NCBI RefSeq assembly: GCF_027887165.1
Contig: NC_077234.1
Location: forward strand, 193,551,530-193,615,529
DNA: 64,000 nt
Reading direction: 5' to 3'
DNA from: Monodelphis domestica
Lineage: Eukaryota > Chordata > Mammalia > Didelphimorphia > Didelphidae
Every line of letters begins with the position of its first letter. Positions within the stretch are counted from its first letter, which is position 1. The notes beneath the pieces are model-generated. The model saw nothing but the letters and a program-made list of their open reading frames with translations. It did not search any database and was not told the origin of the DNA. The translations under genes and the position numbers were made by a program. This document shows, piece after piece, positions 36,136-48,406 of this stretch.

Positions 36136-37234
36136 AATCTCAGGGAGCAAACATATACAGGGCAGATTCTCTCCTTCTGGGGACACATCTGTTTCAATGG
36201 CTCCAAGTGCAGGTCTGATACACAGTGAGCCATTAGAATTGTAAGTCCTTTCTAGAGTCTCAGAATTAAGTGATTTGGCATTCAGGAAAGCTCTCTGATA
36301 GCCTTATACTTGCACAGCTCCTTCCATTAGAGGAAGGAAGTAAAAATACTTGATTCCACTTAAGGGTGGGCATTTTCAGATGCAGCCTTGAATTAATTGG
36401 TACATTTTTTTGGTCGCTAAAAGCCACATTGGCAGTGTTTCCTCCCCCTTTTGAACTCTTTAGGAGTGCCTTATTAAGGTGTTTTTATTAAGCCCCCAGA
36501 TCCTGCATAAGATTCCAAGGCAGGAAGAAAGCATATGGCTCTTGTTTAAAAATGGAAGCCTTCGCTTGGTATTTGAACAAAATCTGAGACAATTAGCACC
36601 TCCCCAAGATCCTGAAAACCCAGAGCTGCCAACGAGCGAGCGGCCTGTTTCTCCTGGCAGAACAGATGACATCACCACTTTCCTAGACCCAGGGAGAGCT
36701 TGGGACAGCTGCAATGTCACTTGTCTTGGCAGAGAGTCCAGGATGCTGGCAGCTCTGATTTCTTAGGACTCCAGAGGAGTCATCTTGTGAAAACTTTTTC
36801 CTTCCTCAAAAGAACAGCTGTGGACTCGCCCATCTCCACCCCCACCCCTTGGCCTTTCCAAAAAAAGCAAATTTTAACTTTTGGGAAAAACTTTTGCCAT
36901 ATTCTTTTATATTCCTATTGTGAAAGGCACCAAGACAACAAGAAGAAGCCCTTTTTCCTTTGCTAGGGAGAAGAGTGGGACGCTTCCTGAGCAGGGGGTT
37001 AAAATGGGGGCTGCTCCGAGTTCGAGTGGAGAGTGGCTGCAATGGCTTTTTGGGAAAGAGGACATCAAGTCTTTATGGATAAGTGTACATTCTAATGGAG
37101 TATGACTGGTAACTATAGCAACCCCCAGCCCTGTGTCCCCGTCTATCCCCAGGCAGAAGGGAAGCCTGCTGTTGGAGCATCACCTCCCTCTAGAGATGAC
37201 AAATCACTTTCCTGATGTTTTTAGGCTCACTGGG
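36136..37234. other. No gene seen; unique sequence
   Basis: Several overlapping 70-95 codon frames on both strands at 36460-37105 but none with a recognisable domain or conserved start. Could hold conserved noncoding DNA. Confidence 0.4.
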
Positions 37235-37415
37235 TCATAGAATTAGAATTGGAAGCCACCCTGGATTTCACTGAATCCACCTCTCCTTCTCAAGATGAGC
37301 TGAAACTCCGAGGACTTCAGTGACTCACCCAGGATCACAAAATTAGGAAGTCTGAGGAAAGATTCAGAATCAGAGCTTCCTGATTCCAAGTTGAGCCCTC
37401 CAACCACCTGCTCAC
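37235..37415 (-). mobile_element. MIR CORE-SINE
   Basis: TCATAGAATTAGAATTGGAA at the 3'-proximal end, GTGACTCACCCAGGATCACA and CTTCCTGATTCCAAG follow. Confidence 0.75.
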
Positions 37416-37621
37416 TGTCCTGTGAACTCCCCAGGTCCTGGCCAACATCCTGGGCATTTATAAGGCGGAAACAACGAAAGATATTTCCACTAAGCATATT
37501 TCCTTTTCTTGAATGCTGCCAAATGACCTTAATGGCAGAGGAGCCACCGAATCACTATCCTAAATAGCACCCATGGGTTCACCTCAGATATTTTGCTTAA
37601 AACAGCTGGAGAGTTCAGTCC

Positions 37622-37830
37622 CAAAGAGGAAGCAAGGTGGTTCAATAGAAAAAAGCACCAGGTCTGGAATTGTGAGGCCCTGGGTTCAAATTTGACCTCA
37701 GATAATTAAAAAAAAAATAACCATGTGACCTAATTATGTGGCAAGTCACTTAAACCCATTGGTCTAGCCTTTGCTTTCCTATCTTAGAGTTGTTACTAAG
37801 ACAGAAAGTAAAGGTTTTATAGAAGAAAAA
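37622..37830 (+). mobile_element. SINE1-type SINE
   Basis: Diverged full copy with an A-rich insertion near 37708-37725. Confidence 0.8.
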
Positions 37831-38850
37831 TAAAGTTCTGTCCTGAAGACATGGGTAAGCAGTCATTCTATCTGGAGTGACTTAGCCAGCTCCCAATCAG
37901 CAGACTCCTAGGTCAGTTTTCTTAAACTTTTAAAAAGTCTTTTAAACCTTGAAATGTATTTCAGTACAACTGGTTTCCTTTGTAATTGAAAACATTCTAT
38001 TTTATGCACTTGAAAGCATTATCCTATTGGTTCATGGTCTCTTTTGTACCTTTTGGGTATTTTTAAAAAAAATGTGTTGATAGTTTTGTTTTTCGAGTAT
38101 CACTACCTCCTGACCTACCATTCTTTGCCTCTTCTCTTTATAAAAAGCCTATTTCCAGCACATTGAATTATACTCTTAGGGCTTTTGAATTTGAGAGCTT
38201 TTAGGAAAGCTTGTGTTCATCATTGGTGAAGAACTAAACTGAAGTTCTCAGATTCCATCAAGGCTAGGGTAACAAGTGAGATAAATGAGGGTTCCTAAAG
38301 GTATGCCGAGGCTTTTCATGAAGATTACTTTAATTACAGTTTTATCCCAACTTGATTTTGGAATAAACTCAGAATAGTTAAGCGACTTACCAAATGGTCA
38401 CACAGCAAATCAGTGATGTAACTGAGACCAGAACCCAGGTCTGTCCAATGTATTTTTCAACATATCATATTGGCATTTGAAGCCATATGGACCAGAATGT
38501 ACCACGAGGAGAAATTAAAAGTTGCTTTGTCAAAGGTTCTCTAGATTTTGAAAAACTAGCTAAATTATTTTCATCAGAATAATTATTTTAGCTTGCTATT
38601 CAGTTGACACAAGTCAGTTTGGTATGCATGTTAAAGTTCATATGTGGAAATAAGTCAATATATTAATGGATTTTCCTATTTGTGAATTGGTTGGTTTTTA
38701 GTATACATGCCTACCTATATACACATGCATGCACATATGCCTAAGGTTTACACTATTTTTGCATTATATGGCAATCCTGAGTTGATTCCTATGCTTGATT
38801 TCTGACAAAACACAAACAACAAATTGAGCAATTTCCATTTTGAAATTATT
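37831..38850. other. No gene seen; one MIR scrap
   Basis: Reverse MIR remnant near 38370-38450 (GGTCACACAGCAAATCAGTG). The remainder is unique AT-rich DNA. Confidence 0.4.
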
Positions 38851-39440
38851 CTTGGAATATATATATATGACAATGTGATGTCTCTAGGAGGATAAACGAG
38901 TTGACTGATGGCTTTTTCCATAGTGCCACAAAAAAAGATGTTGGTGATGAGTCATGATTTGGGCCAAATTTCTAAGACCTAGAAAAATATGATAGGAAAG
39001 TAAAAGGCTGCCTGAGGCTTATGGCATATTGCCATATTCGTCATCCAATAAAAGTGGGATTTATGGTCCATAATTGCATTATTACAAGACACAATAGCAT
39101 ATTTCAAAATAGGAAGCTGTAAAAGCTGTAATTTTTCAAGCTTCTCCATGTTTTCAGATGTCATAGGCTGGAGCTAAAGTGAGTGTGCAGAATTCTAAAC
39201 AGTACCTCCAGCAACCATTTTCAAGAGGAAGTAATAAATACCATTACAATGATATTGACAGACTGAGGGAAGAAATGAGATACTTCTGTTCTTTAAACTA
39301 GGAGGAGACAGTTTTAGGGGGCATCGAAGAGTCTGTTCAGCTAATGCCTTCTCCCCCACCTCCAAGTGCCAAAAGAATTTAACTCATTAATTGATGATGT
39401 CTATTTATATAATTTGTTTAATCACTCAGAGGTTAAACAT
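38851..39440. other. Candidate conserved noncoding segment
   Basis: Repeat-free AT-rich sequence with clustered factor-like motifs (CATAATTGCATTATTAC, TTAATTGATGATG). Character resembles vertebrate noncoding enhancers, but conservation cannot be seen from one sequence. Confidence 0.3.
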
Positions 39441-41505
39441 TTTAAAAGTTATCACCAAAATGGATAGGTTCTATTTTCTACAATGTCTTCATCATCCTCT
39501 CCTGTTAATGTCAGACTCTTAGGAAGTTGTACTAACCTTCCACTAGGGGCTCAGACAGGTTGATGTAAGATTGATTCACCATGAAGGGATGAAGGACCTA
39601 AGAGAATTTTATCTTGTGTTTCTTTAAAGTCATTTAAGTGTAACCAGTTTGTTAACTTTTCCTCACTATTACCCACAGACACAAAGGGACCATTTACTTC
39701 TCTTGGTCCTTTCCCAGAGATCTGGGAATTTCAATATCTGAGATTCCCTTAGGAGTAGTGAGTCACCAGCTCCTCTTACAAGCACACAGATTCGCAAGGC
39801 TTAAATGATGCACTATTTATTTATAAGTTCATGGAAACAAACAGGATTCACATCTGAGTGTTTTTATGTGTCACCCTTCTCCCTCAACCCCCCACCCCCC
39901 AGGACCACCTAGCTAGTCTTTGTAGTTTACAATACAATTCTGGGCTTTGGCCAAGAGGTGGTTGGAATCTGTTCTTACTTATTAATGCTGTCATTCACAG
40001 CAACTGTCTGCTGTGCCACATGGTTTGTTATTAGCTGTGTATGTTTCCTGTGGCTCTTTCAGCCCACATGCCATGTCTCCACTGGTGCTTCTGTTGATTT
40101 TCTTCTATTGATGCTCTGCAGTTTACCTCTGTTCCTAGCAGATGGCAGCCTCTTGAAAATGTTTCTTGTCTTCCACAATTCCCATTTTCTGCCCTGTAGC
40201 TTTTGCTGGGTTTCACTGCTCACTGCAGTTGAGCTCTCCTCCAGGAGATGGTGCTCACCACTCATTGGCTTTCTTCCATTCATCTCATTCCTTTCCATAA
40301 ATCAGCTCTCCTCCAAAAGAAAGGTACAGAGGTACGTCCAGCAGCTTCTCTGAGGAACCAGGGTCTTTCTGCCCAAGGATGATGTCACGGTCAGATAAAT
40401 GAGGCGAGATACACTGTGCATTCAGCTCTAGTACACAGGCATCACACACAGTGCTCTGCCATAGTACCATGGTATGTTTATTATATAGGTTTTTGGTACA
40501 CACACATAATCAATTCTCTACGTATGTGACATTCTACAGTTTGATTGGATATTATCAAATCACCTAAACAACACTCTTGTGAAGTTACTACAACAAAGAA
40601 TTCTGTGATCATTTACCAGGTTTCTACAATACTCTGTGATAGATATGATTAATGTGAATAAAGCCATTGGTAGGTTAGTACCCCTTGACCTGCTGAGAGG
40701 ATTACCGTGCTTTTGGTCAGCTTTCACTATCCATCATAATTGCTTGGGAGATGAACAACAAAACATATTCATATCTAGGTGTGAGGACTTTAGGCAGACC
40801 AATTTTGGGATTTTCCTCAATTTACAAGTTCTGTTTTTCTTGTGTTACTTTGAAACGCCTAGCAACGCTGCTTGGCTTCTGTTCCAACAAATTCATTCGA
40901 GTGTGGCAACTGTAGGACAAGATTCATTATAGTGCTTGACCTTTCAGCTGGTGTTTATTATAGGACCTTTGTGCTTGAGAAAGGAAGGGTCATGAGCAGT
41001 AATTGTTTGGGCTTTTATTCTGTAATTGTAATCTTTTGGGGGTAATAACCTAGGCTTAAAGCAGGGTATATATATTTATTGATCCTATAAGCATTTGCTC
41101 TCATGTTATTTCTCCTGTATTGGGGAGAGAATAATAATCTTAGTGGGTAAATTTGGGGAAAGAAGTCACAAAGGGGGATCATCAGGGGCCCCTCAATCTG
41201 GGGTCTGTTTTGCTGACCTTCCTTCTTCAGACCAAGACCTTGTCAAACCTTCAGGGTATGATGGCCTCTGGCAGAAAGGCATTGTCTTTTCTTCCAAGGG
41301 TATTATCTCTCTAACCTGAAAGAGTCTAAAGTTGTTTCTTATACTTCAAAAATGCCCCAAACCCTTACTTTTAAGACATTTTTTTCATGCTCTTTCTAAT
41401 CCTAAATCTCACATAGCAGCCTTTTGGGGTGGGGTGAGGAATACAGGGAGGAGGGAGAGGGGAAGAGAAAGGAACTTACCTTTCCATTCAATTTTCTTCA
41501 AAAAT
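39441..41505. other. Unclassified 2 kb, possibly old LTR material
   Basis: No exon or domain recognised. On the minus strand near 40480 an ATAATAAACAT signal followed by TCCTCAGAGAAGCTG-type sequence could be an LTR R/U5, but ends and target duplication were not found. Confidence 0.3.
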
Positions 41506-41508
41506 CAA

Positions 41509-41970
41509 GCAATCCATCAACATGTATTAATCTCCTACTATGTGCCAGGCACTGTGTTAAGTGCTTAGGATACAAAATAGAGGCAAAAAGGCAATCCTTG
41601 CCTTCAAGAAGCTTATAGTCTAATGGGTGAGACAACATGAAAATTTATATAAAGTGAACAATATATAGGACAAATAGAAAATAATCAACAGAGGGAAAGC
41701 ACTAGAATTAAGAGGAATTGGGGAAGGTTTTCTTTCTTTTTTTTTTTTAAACCCTTACCTTCCATCTTGGAGTCAATACTATGTATTGGCTCCAAGTCAG
41801 AAGAGTGGTAAGGGCTAGGCAATGGGGGTCCAGTGACTTGCCTTGGGTCACACAGCTGGGAAGTGTCTGAGATCAGATTTGAACCTAGGACCTCCCGTCT
41901 CTAAGCCTGGCTCTCAATCCACTGAGCTACCCAGCTGCCTCTTGGGGAAGGTTTTCTGTATGATGCTAAA
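41509..41970 (+). mobile_element. Repeat family D split by a SINE1
   Basis: Family D (CTACTATGTGCCAGGCACTG, CCTTCAAGAAGCTTATAG, CACTAGAATTAAGAGGAATT) is interrupted by a reverse SINE1 (41734-41941) flanked by the 16-bp duplication TTGGGGAAGGTTTTCT at 41718-41733 and 41942-41957. Confidence 0.85.
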
Positions 41971-41999
41971 GAAATACCTTGAGAGAGAGAACAGTTCTG

Positions 42000-42430
42000 G
42001 AGTCAGTACATGATTTTAAACCCACTTCTGGTTCTATATGTTTCACTTTTGGCAAGTTATCCTCAGTTTCCTCAGCTATAAAATAAAAGGTTGGGCTAGA
42101 TGGTCTTTGAGATCCTTTCTTGTTCTAGCAAATGAGTCCTTGATGCTGAACCACACAGGTTTATGGTGATCTATTGCTATCTATTTAAAAAAGTTTCCCC
42201 ATTTCTCAAGGCAACATATCTTTCAACATGGTATAGTTGACAGAGCACTGGACTTGAAATCAGGTTTTGAATTCCACCTCAAACAATAGCTGTGTGATCA
42301 TGGGTAAGTCTCTTATTTTATTTAGCCCCACTTTTATCATCTCTAAAATATAATAAAGTAGCTAAAGTAGTCAACTGAGAAAATTTATGTAAAGTACTTT
42401 GTAAACCTTTATATGTATATATAATAGATC
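42000..42430 (+). mobile_element. Two forward MIR/THER1 copies
   Basis: 42000-42140 (CCTCAGTTTCCTCAGCTATA, GATGGTCTTTGAGATCC) and 42225-42430 (GTGTGATCATGGGTAAGTC, GTAAAGTACTTTGTAAACC). Confidence 0.75.
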
Positions 42431-42464
42431 CATATCATCCATATCCATAGCTCTAGCTATCTAT

Positions 42465-42645
<181 letters not shown>

Positions 42646-42924
42646 TCTTCCTTGACTCCTTTCCTTAATCCTGCAGCACTCAGTAGTTTTATTTATTCTC
42701 TCCTCCTTTCTCAGGGAATTAGGTATCTCTTATACTTTCCAAAGTTCATCCCCATACTGTTACCCTCGATGACCTCCCCTCTGGTTCCATCAATCATTTC
42801 CTTTCTTTCATGCACATTTTCCCTTGCCACTGACTTTTCCATTTCTTTATAAACCTCCTCAGGTTCCCCAAGGCAAAAACAAAACAAAGCAAAAACCATT
42901 TCCTTAACTCGTTTTCCGTTAAAT

Positions 42925-43195
42925 TAATGTCATAGGCACATAGGTCTGAAGCTAGTAGGGACCTCAGAGGCTAACCTCTCCATTTACAGCTGAGGGAACT
43001 GAGGTCATATAAGAAGTAAGCATCAGAAGCAGCAAGGTGGCATAGCAAATAGAGTGCCAGGTCTGGAGTTGGAAAAACTTGGGTTCAAATCTAGACTCAG
43101 GCACTTCCTAGCTTTGTGACCCTGGGCCAGTCACTTAACCACCGTTGTTTAGCCCTTACTGCTCTTCTGCCTTAAGATGGAAAGTAAGAGTTTTT
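42925..43195 (+). mobile_element. MIR remnant followed by SINE1-type SINE
   Basis: Reverse MIR piece at 42925-43020 (TTTACAGCTGAGGGAACTG), then forward SINE1 at 43026-43195 with the CCAATACACAGTATTG hairpin deleted (reads CTTCTGCCTTAAGATGGAAA). Confidence 0.8.
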
Positions 43196-44852
43196 CAAAA
43201 ATTCTAACATATATTTGCCAGGTTGTGGAATAAAGTAGATTTTAAAATTCCAGACAATTATTGGAGGGGTTTTTTCTCTGTTTTATAAACTTATAAATTA
43301 ACATATTTGACTACCTATAGAGAGCTGCTGAAAAAAAAGAAGGAAAATCATTCCAAAATGAGGGACTTTATTTATTAGAAGAGATAGTTATAAAATTCTT
43401 TTTTTTTTTGCTATACTGTACTTTTTTTTTCCTGATGACATATAACCATTTTTTGGTTGTTGTTTTTTAGTTAAGAGTTCTAATTATGAGTGGAATTCAA
43501 TTCTGCAAATGATTGTTGGAACCAAAGTTAGGGAGGCTAGTTCCAATATAAATTTGCTCTGAAATGTGAAGCTCAGGTCCAAAGGGATCCAAGTGGGCTC
43601 CTCAAACAACTCCATGACCTTTTCCCTTGTATAAAAGTAACAAGCATCCTGGGAATACCTAGAAGAGGGAAAGATTTTCCACAGGAACAATATTACGAAT
43701 GAATGAGCAACAAAGCAATGTTTCAGAAAGATTTTGTGACTTTAGAGGAGTGAGGCGGGGGAAAGGGAGGAATAGTGGTAGTTATACAATTATTACATGA
43801 GTTGATTAGTAAACAGTTATGTGTGATATGACTTCTAATAGCTTATTATTCCATTTGTGTATAAAGCTCTTTCCTGTGAAGGTGTGGGTGAAATTTGTTT
43901 TTGTTTATCTTTACAAAGTCACAGAAGGGGATATTAAATTCTAAAAATTTTGCTGTCACATCTGATTTGGGTCAAGAAAGTGATCTAGATAGATTGGCCA
44001 GGGAAAGAGCCCTGTTATATTGATGCCTGCATTACCAAGAAAGACTTTGCCCTCTCTATTTCAAAGCATCCTTAGGGTGAAGTCAAGATTGGGATAGAGT
44101 GAAGTGGAGGGGGAGAAGGGAAGAAAAAAAGAAGAATGGTATGTAACCTGCCATTATAGGCCATTTTCCAGATTTTAGTCAAGTTCTTTTTTGAATCCCC
44201 GACTAAAATTTAATATTCCCCTTTTCAATACTTATAAAAAAAAAAGCCAACTTACTAAATCAAACCTAGGGCAATGTGTACTTGAATGCCAGATGCTCAG
44301 ATTTCTAATAATGACAAACATATTTTTAATGCTCAGGTTTCTAGTAACACCAAACATATGTCTTTCATAGGATGAAGAATATATTTAGTTCAAAAACAGA
44401 TGAGATTTGAAACATGTGAATTGCATGTCAAAGCTACAGGAGGGTGAAATGACCCTCAGGTTAGCAATTTGGGGTGTTCCTGTGCTCACATGCTCAAGTA
44501 GAAGGTTTGTTTATCATGGTGGTGATGCAGTTCAGGCTTCCTAAAAAAATGCTTCTGTCTCAAATGTACTACAAACATACATGCCATTCCTTTGTTGGCT
44601 GCCTGTATAGGTAACGCACATAAGAATAAAGTCACATGAAGAAGAATGGTTGTAAAAGCAAGAACTAGCCCCGTAATGATAGTGTTAAGAGTGCTAAAGT
44701 ACAGAATGGGCTGAGACAGGTAAGGAAAACTAAAGATAACATAGTTATATTGAGGGAAAATGGGAAATCAAAGAACTCGAAGGACTGATCCGAGAAAAGG
44801 TGGAGCTGATTGACTCTGTTTGCTTCTTTTTCTCTGCCAAGGAAAAGAAACT
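43196..44852. other. No gene seen
   Basis: AT-rich unique-looking DNA. A 68-codon minus frame (43484-43690) has no domain. Confidence 0.4.
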
Positions 44853-45013
44853 TTGTCTGGCCTCAGACATTTCCTAGCTGTGTGACCCTGGGCAAGTCAC
44901 TTAACCCCCATTGCCTAGCCCTTTACCACTCTTCTGCCTTGGAATCAATATGTAGTATTGATATCAATACTACATATTGATTCCAAGATGGAGGGTGAGG
45001 CTTTAAAAAAAAA
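44853..45013 (+). mobile_element. 5'-truncated SINE1 carrying a 50-bp perfect palindrome
   Basis: Starts inside the tRNA-like body (GGCCTCAGACATTTCC) and ends in an A-run. 44938-44987 is a gapless perfect palindrome centred on GATATC, in place of the usual imperfect hairpin. Confidence 0.92.
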
Positions 45014-45221
45014 AGAAAAACTCAGGACTTGAAAGAATAGAGCAAAAATGGGTAATAGAGGGTTGATTTCCAATATAAAATAGTGAAATTGTGAGAGAGC
45101 ATCCAGATACCTTTGATAAGCTCAAATGATCTGATCCAATTGAACTATATCTTAGGACACTGAAAGAATGGACAGATATGATTCCTAAACCATTGCCAAT
45201 GATTGTTAAGAGACTACGGAA

Positions 45222-45345
45222 TTTTCTAGCTATGTGACCCTGGGCAAGTCACTTAACCCCCATTGCCTAGCTCTTACTACTCTTCTGCCTTGGAACCAAT
45301 ATACAGTATTGACTCTAAGAGGGAAGGTGAGGGGTTAAAAATATA
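45222..45345 (+). mobile_element. 5'-truncated SINE1-type SINE
   Basis: Starts at TTTTCTAGCTATGTGACC, almost the same truncation point as the copy 370 bp upstream, and ends GGGTTAAAAATA. Confidence 0.88.
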
Positions 45346-45349
45346 TGTT

Positions 45350-45666
45350 GGGGGAGATAAGGCATAAGACTAGGAAGGTAGGAAGGAGACTAAGTTATGA
45401 AGGAATTTGAATGCCAATACAACAGATGATTTTTTATGAGATCTTGGAGGAACTAGGGAGCTTCTGGAGTTTGTTTAGTAATGGAGTGACATGGTCAGAC
45501 CTATGCTTTAGGAAAATAAAGGATGTATGGGAATGGAAAGAGTATGGCAGATCCATGATTACCATAGTCTATGTGTGAGGTGATGAGGACATGTACCAGA
45601 GAGGTGGAAGTATCAGAAGAGAGGAGACCATACTGAAGAGATTTTGCAAAGCTTGGTAACAGATTA
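45350..45666 (+). mobile_element. Old unnamed repeat (probably family D, distal part)
   Basis: GGAGTGACATGGTCAGACCT, GGAGCTTCTGGAGTTTG and GAGGTGATGAGGACATG are phrases of a common mammal-wide repeat. It is cut by the next L1 and resumes near 46398. Confidence 0.5.
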
Positions 45667-46397
45667 AATATCAGGGTGACAAAGGGCTTTAAAAGACTGT
45701 CTGCCCTTTGATGCAGCCATAGCACTGCTGGGCTTGTACCCCAAAGAGATAATAAGGAAAAAGACTTATACAAGAATATTCATAGCTGCACTCTTTGTGG
45801 TGGCCAAAAATTGGAAAATGAGGGGATGCCCTTCAATTGGGGAATGGCTGAACACATTGTGGTATTTGTTGGTGATGGAATACTATTGTGCTAAAAGGAA
45901 TAATAAAGTGGAGGAATTCCATGGAGACTGGAATGACCTCGAGGAAGTGATGCAGAGTGAGAGGAGCAGAACCAGGAGAACATTGTACACAGAGACTGAT
46001 ACACTGTGGTACAATCCAATGTAATGGACTTCTCTACAAGCAGCAATGCAGTGATCCAGGACAATTCTGAGGGACTTATGACAAAGAACACTATCCCCAT
46101 CTAGAGGAAGAACTAGGGGAGCAGAAACACAGAAGAAAAACAACTGCTTGATCATATGGGTCAGTGGGGATATTATTGTGGATGTAGACTCTAAATGATC
46201 ACTCACCCTAGTGCAAATATCAATAATATGGAAATAGGTCTTGATATACAAATAAACAAAATAAATAAAAATAAAATAAAAAAAACCAGTGGAATTGGGA
46301 GTTGGCTATGGGGGTGGGAGGAGGGGAGGGAAAGAACATGAATCTTGTAACCATGGAAAACAAATTTTCAATTAAAAGAAATCAATCAATATCAGGG
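45667..46397 (+). mobile_element. 5'-truncated L1 (3' UTR) with 10-bp target duplication
   Basis: 711 bp of L1 3' end (45677-46387), forward. Includes the frame that looks like a 96-residue peptide, the GGGGGTGGGAGGAGGGGAGG stretch and an A-rich tail. AATATCAGGG flanks it at 45667-45676 and 46388-46397. Confidence 0.93.
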
Positions 46398-47485
46398 GTG
46401 AGGGAGAGGGAGGAATCAAGGAGATGAGCCTAATTAGGGTCCTGGGAGGATGTTCCTGTCCTCAAAGTAACAATGAATGGTTTTATATCATCTTGAAAAG
46501 AGGTCTTGAGTAGAGAACTCTGTCCATCTGTGCTTGGCTCAATGACTCAGGTGGGGCATGTTCTGGAGCTCCTCTCCCAAGCCTCACTGGCACTGGTCAG
46601 GGCACTAGAGGGTGGTTCTGTCTTCTGACAGGGGTATAGCATTAGCTGTAAGTGGTAGAGAGACAGCTGTAGCTCACGAGTCCCCACTAATGTGCTTCTT
46701 CCTATGATTATGATTTGATATCAATTAGCTAACCAGATGGAAGTAGTTTTTAGGGATTTACTATGGTAGGAATAGTCATTTCTAGTATAGTAATAGTAAG
46801 GCGAGAATAGTAATAATAGCATTTATACAACACTATAAAGTTGGGGAAACTCTTTTCCTTGATCTTTCCCTCATTTGCTCCCCACAGCACTGCTGTGAGG
46901 TAGGAATAGCTGGTATAAACGTTCCCCTCAAATGTCTGTGACATATTTTCCTACCAATACCTACAGAATCCAGGGGAAAGTGCTTAGAGAGCACATGCAG
47001 CAAAGGGGTAAGTCATAGCTCCAAGCCACTATTGAGTCTTTTTCTCCTCCTTCATGGCATGTTCAAGCCATATCTCTTAATCATGGCATGGCTGCTCTAC
47101 TGGACTACAAAGTCCTAAAGCTGCCTTTCCTCAGAAGGTCTCCTATGTCTTTGGCTCTTGATTGGAAACCCTGTTCTGAGGAGGCTGCTGGGACTAGGAC
47201 ATCAGGGGAAATCTGAAAATCATTTGATCCTTTGAAAGTTACAAGACTCTTCTGGTCAAGGAAGAGAAAAGAAGAAAGCCAAGAAAGCTTCTTTGTTTCT
47301 TCCCCTCTAAGCAATTCTCCCTCAGGGAATGGCTTTCTCTTCTCTGCTGCCAGATTCTCAAATTCCCAACCCCAAACTAGCTTAATAGTTTTTTCAAAAC
47401 CCCAAAGGGCATAGCCCAGGGCCAGCAGCTAATCCAAACAGATTTCCGACACACCTAGCGGAAATGCTTTTGATCCATTGGTTCA
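46398..47485. other. No gene seen; one reverse MIR/THER1
   Basis: MIR/THER1 3' part at 46790-46930 (AATAATAGCATTTATACAAC, GCTGTGAGGTAGGAATAG). The rest looks unique. Confidence 0.45.
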
Positions 47486-47489
47486 CTTG

Positions 47490-47800
47490 GGAAGTCCAGG
47501 CTTTTGTTTATGTTTATATTTATTCATTTTATATTTATGCTCGATGTACTTTTATATGAACTTATTTTCCCCAGTAGAACATGAGCTTTTTGAGAGGGGG
47601 ATCGTTTCCTTGTCTTGCATGCCTGTTGCCTACCTCAGTGCCTGGTACATAGTAAGTACTTAATCAATATTTGCTTTTTTTGTTTTTGATTTTTCAGCAG
47701 ATGAAAAAGAGAATTTTATTTGAAAATTTTTATTTAATTAATTAAGAATATTTTTCCATGGTTACATGATTTTAATCAATATTTGTTGATTGGTTGACTA
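47490..47800 (+). mobile_element. L2 3' end interrupted by a 98-bp L1
   Basis: L2 GAACATGAGCTTTTTGAGAG, CCTACCTCAGTGCCTGGTAC, then TTGTTGATTGGTTGAC after the insertion. Confidence 0.8.
47660..47785 (-). mobile_element. 98-bp L1 3' end with 14-bp target duplication
   Basis: TTAATCAATATTTG flanks 47674-47771. Read in reverse it is the last 60 or so bases of L1 (AACCATGGAAAAATATTC to TTTTCAAATAAAA), then about 26 extra bases, then a second A-rich tail. Confidence 0.88.
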
Positions 47801-47904
47801 TTATGCCAATCCTTTTCTCAGTGTGTCTGCTTTATCTTGGCTTCCAGATGCAATCCACAGTTCTGGAGAGGCAACTAGGAATGACTAACACACAGGAGTT
47901 GTTT

Positions 47905-48160
47905 TCTCACTCAGTAATGATATTAATGCAGCTGAGGAAGTCTCCAGGTGTAACGACTTTTCGTGCCACTGGACCCAGGCCTCCAACGCCGAGAGAGCGG
48001 GACTGCCTCTGTGCATCGACTTTTCCACTTAAATCTCCTTCACGCACAAGTGTCTTTGTGCACAAAAACGCACAAAGACAATCGTCATCCTCGGTTACCG
48101 AGAGACTACTACCAATGATATTAGGGCTAAGTGGAGTGGGGTGATTGATTGACTCAATCC
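47905..48160. other. Unclassified CpG-retaining block
   Basis: Unusually many CpGs for this neighbourhood, with two small hairpins: TTGTGCACAAAAACGCACAA and CTCGGTTACCGAG. Possibly an unnamed repeat; no gene. Confidence 0.4.
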
Positions 48161-48198
48161 TCATCCATCCTTACACTGGATTAAGCCACAGAAGGCAT

Positions 48199-48406
48199 GC
48201 TCGTCAATTTTTTTTAAATCCTTCCCTTCCATCTTGGAATCAATACTGTTCCAAGGCAGAAGAGCAGTAAGGGCTAGGCAGTGGGGGTTAAGTGACTTGC
48301 CCAGGGTCACACAGCTAAGAAGTGCCTGAGGCCATATTTGAATCCAGGATCCCTCATCTATAGGCTTGGCTCTCAATGCACTGAGCCACCTACACTCATC
48401 AAATTT
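48199..48406 (-). mobile_element. SINE1-type SINE
   Basis: Reverse SINE1 at about 48212-48393 with a shortened hairpin. CTCGTCAATTTT and CTCATCAAATTTT flank it, an imperfect target duplication. Confidence 0.88.

Noticed and set aside
36460..37105. Cluster of overlapping 74-95 codon frames on both strands
   Set aside because: Several mutually exclusive frames, none with a domain; could be noncoding conserved DNA but not a supported gene.
39958..40353. 131-codon plus-strand frame and antisense partners
   Set aside because: Hydrophobic run from a T-rich strand, no domain; possibly old LTR material.
45734..46024. 96-codon frame with GCPSIGEWLN...
   Set aside because: The same peptide appears in each L1 3' UTR copy (5842-6216, 13188-13415); it lies beyond the L1 reading frames and is not a separate gene.
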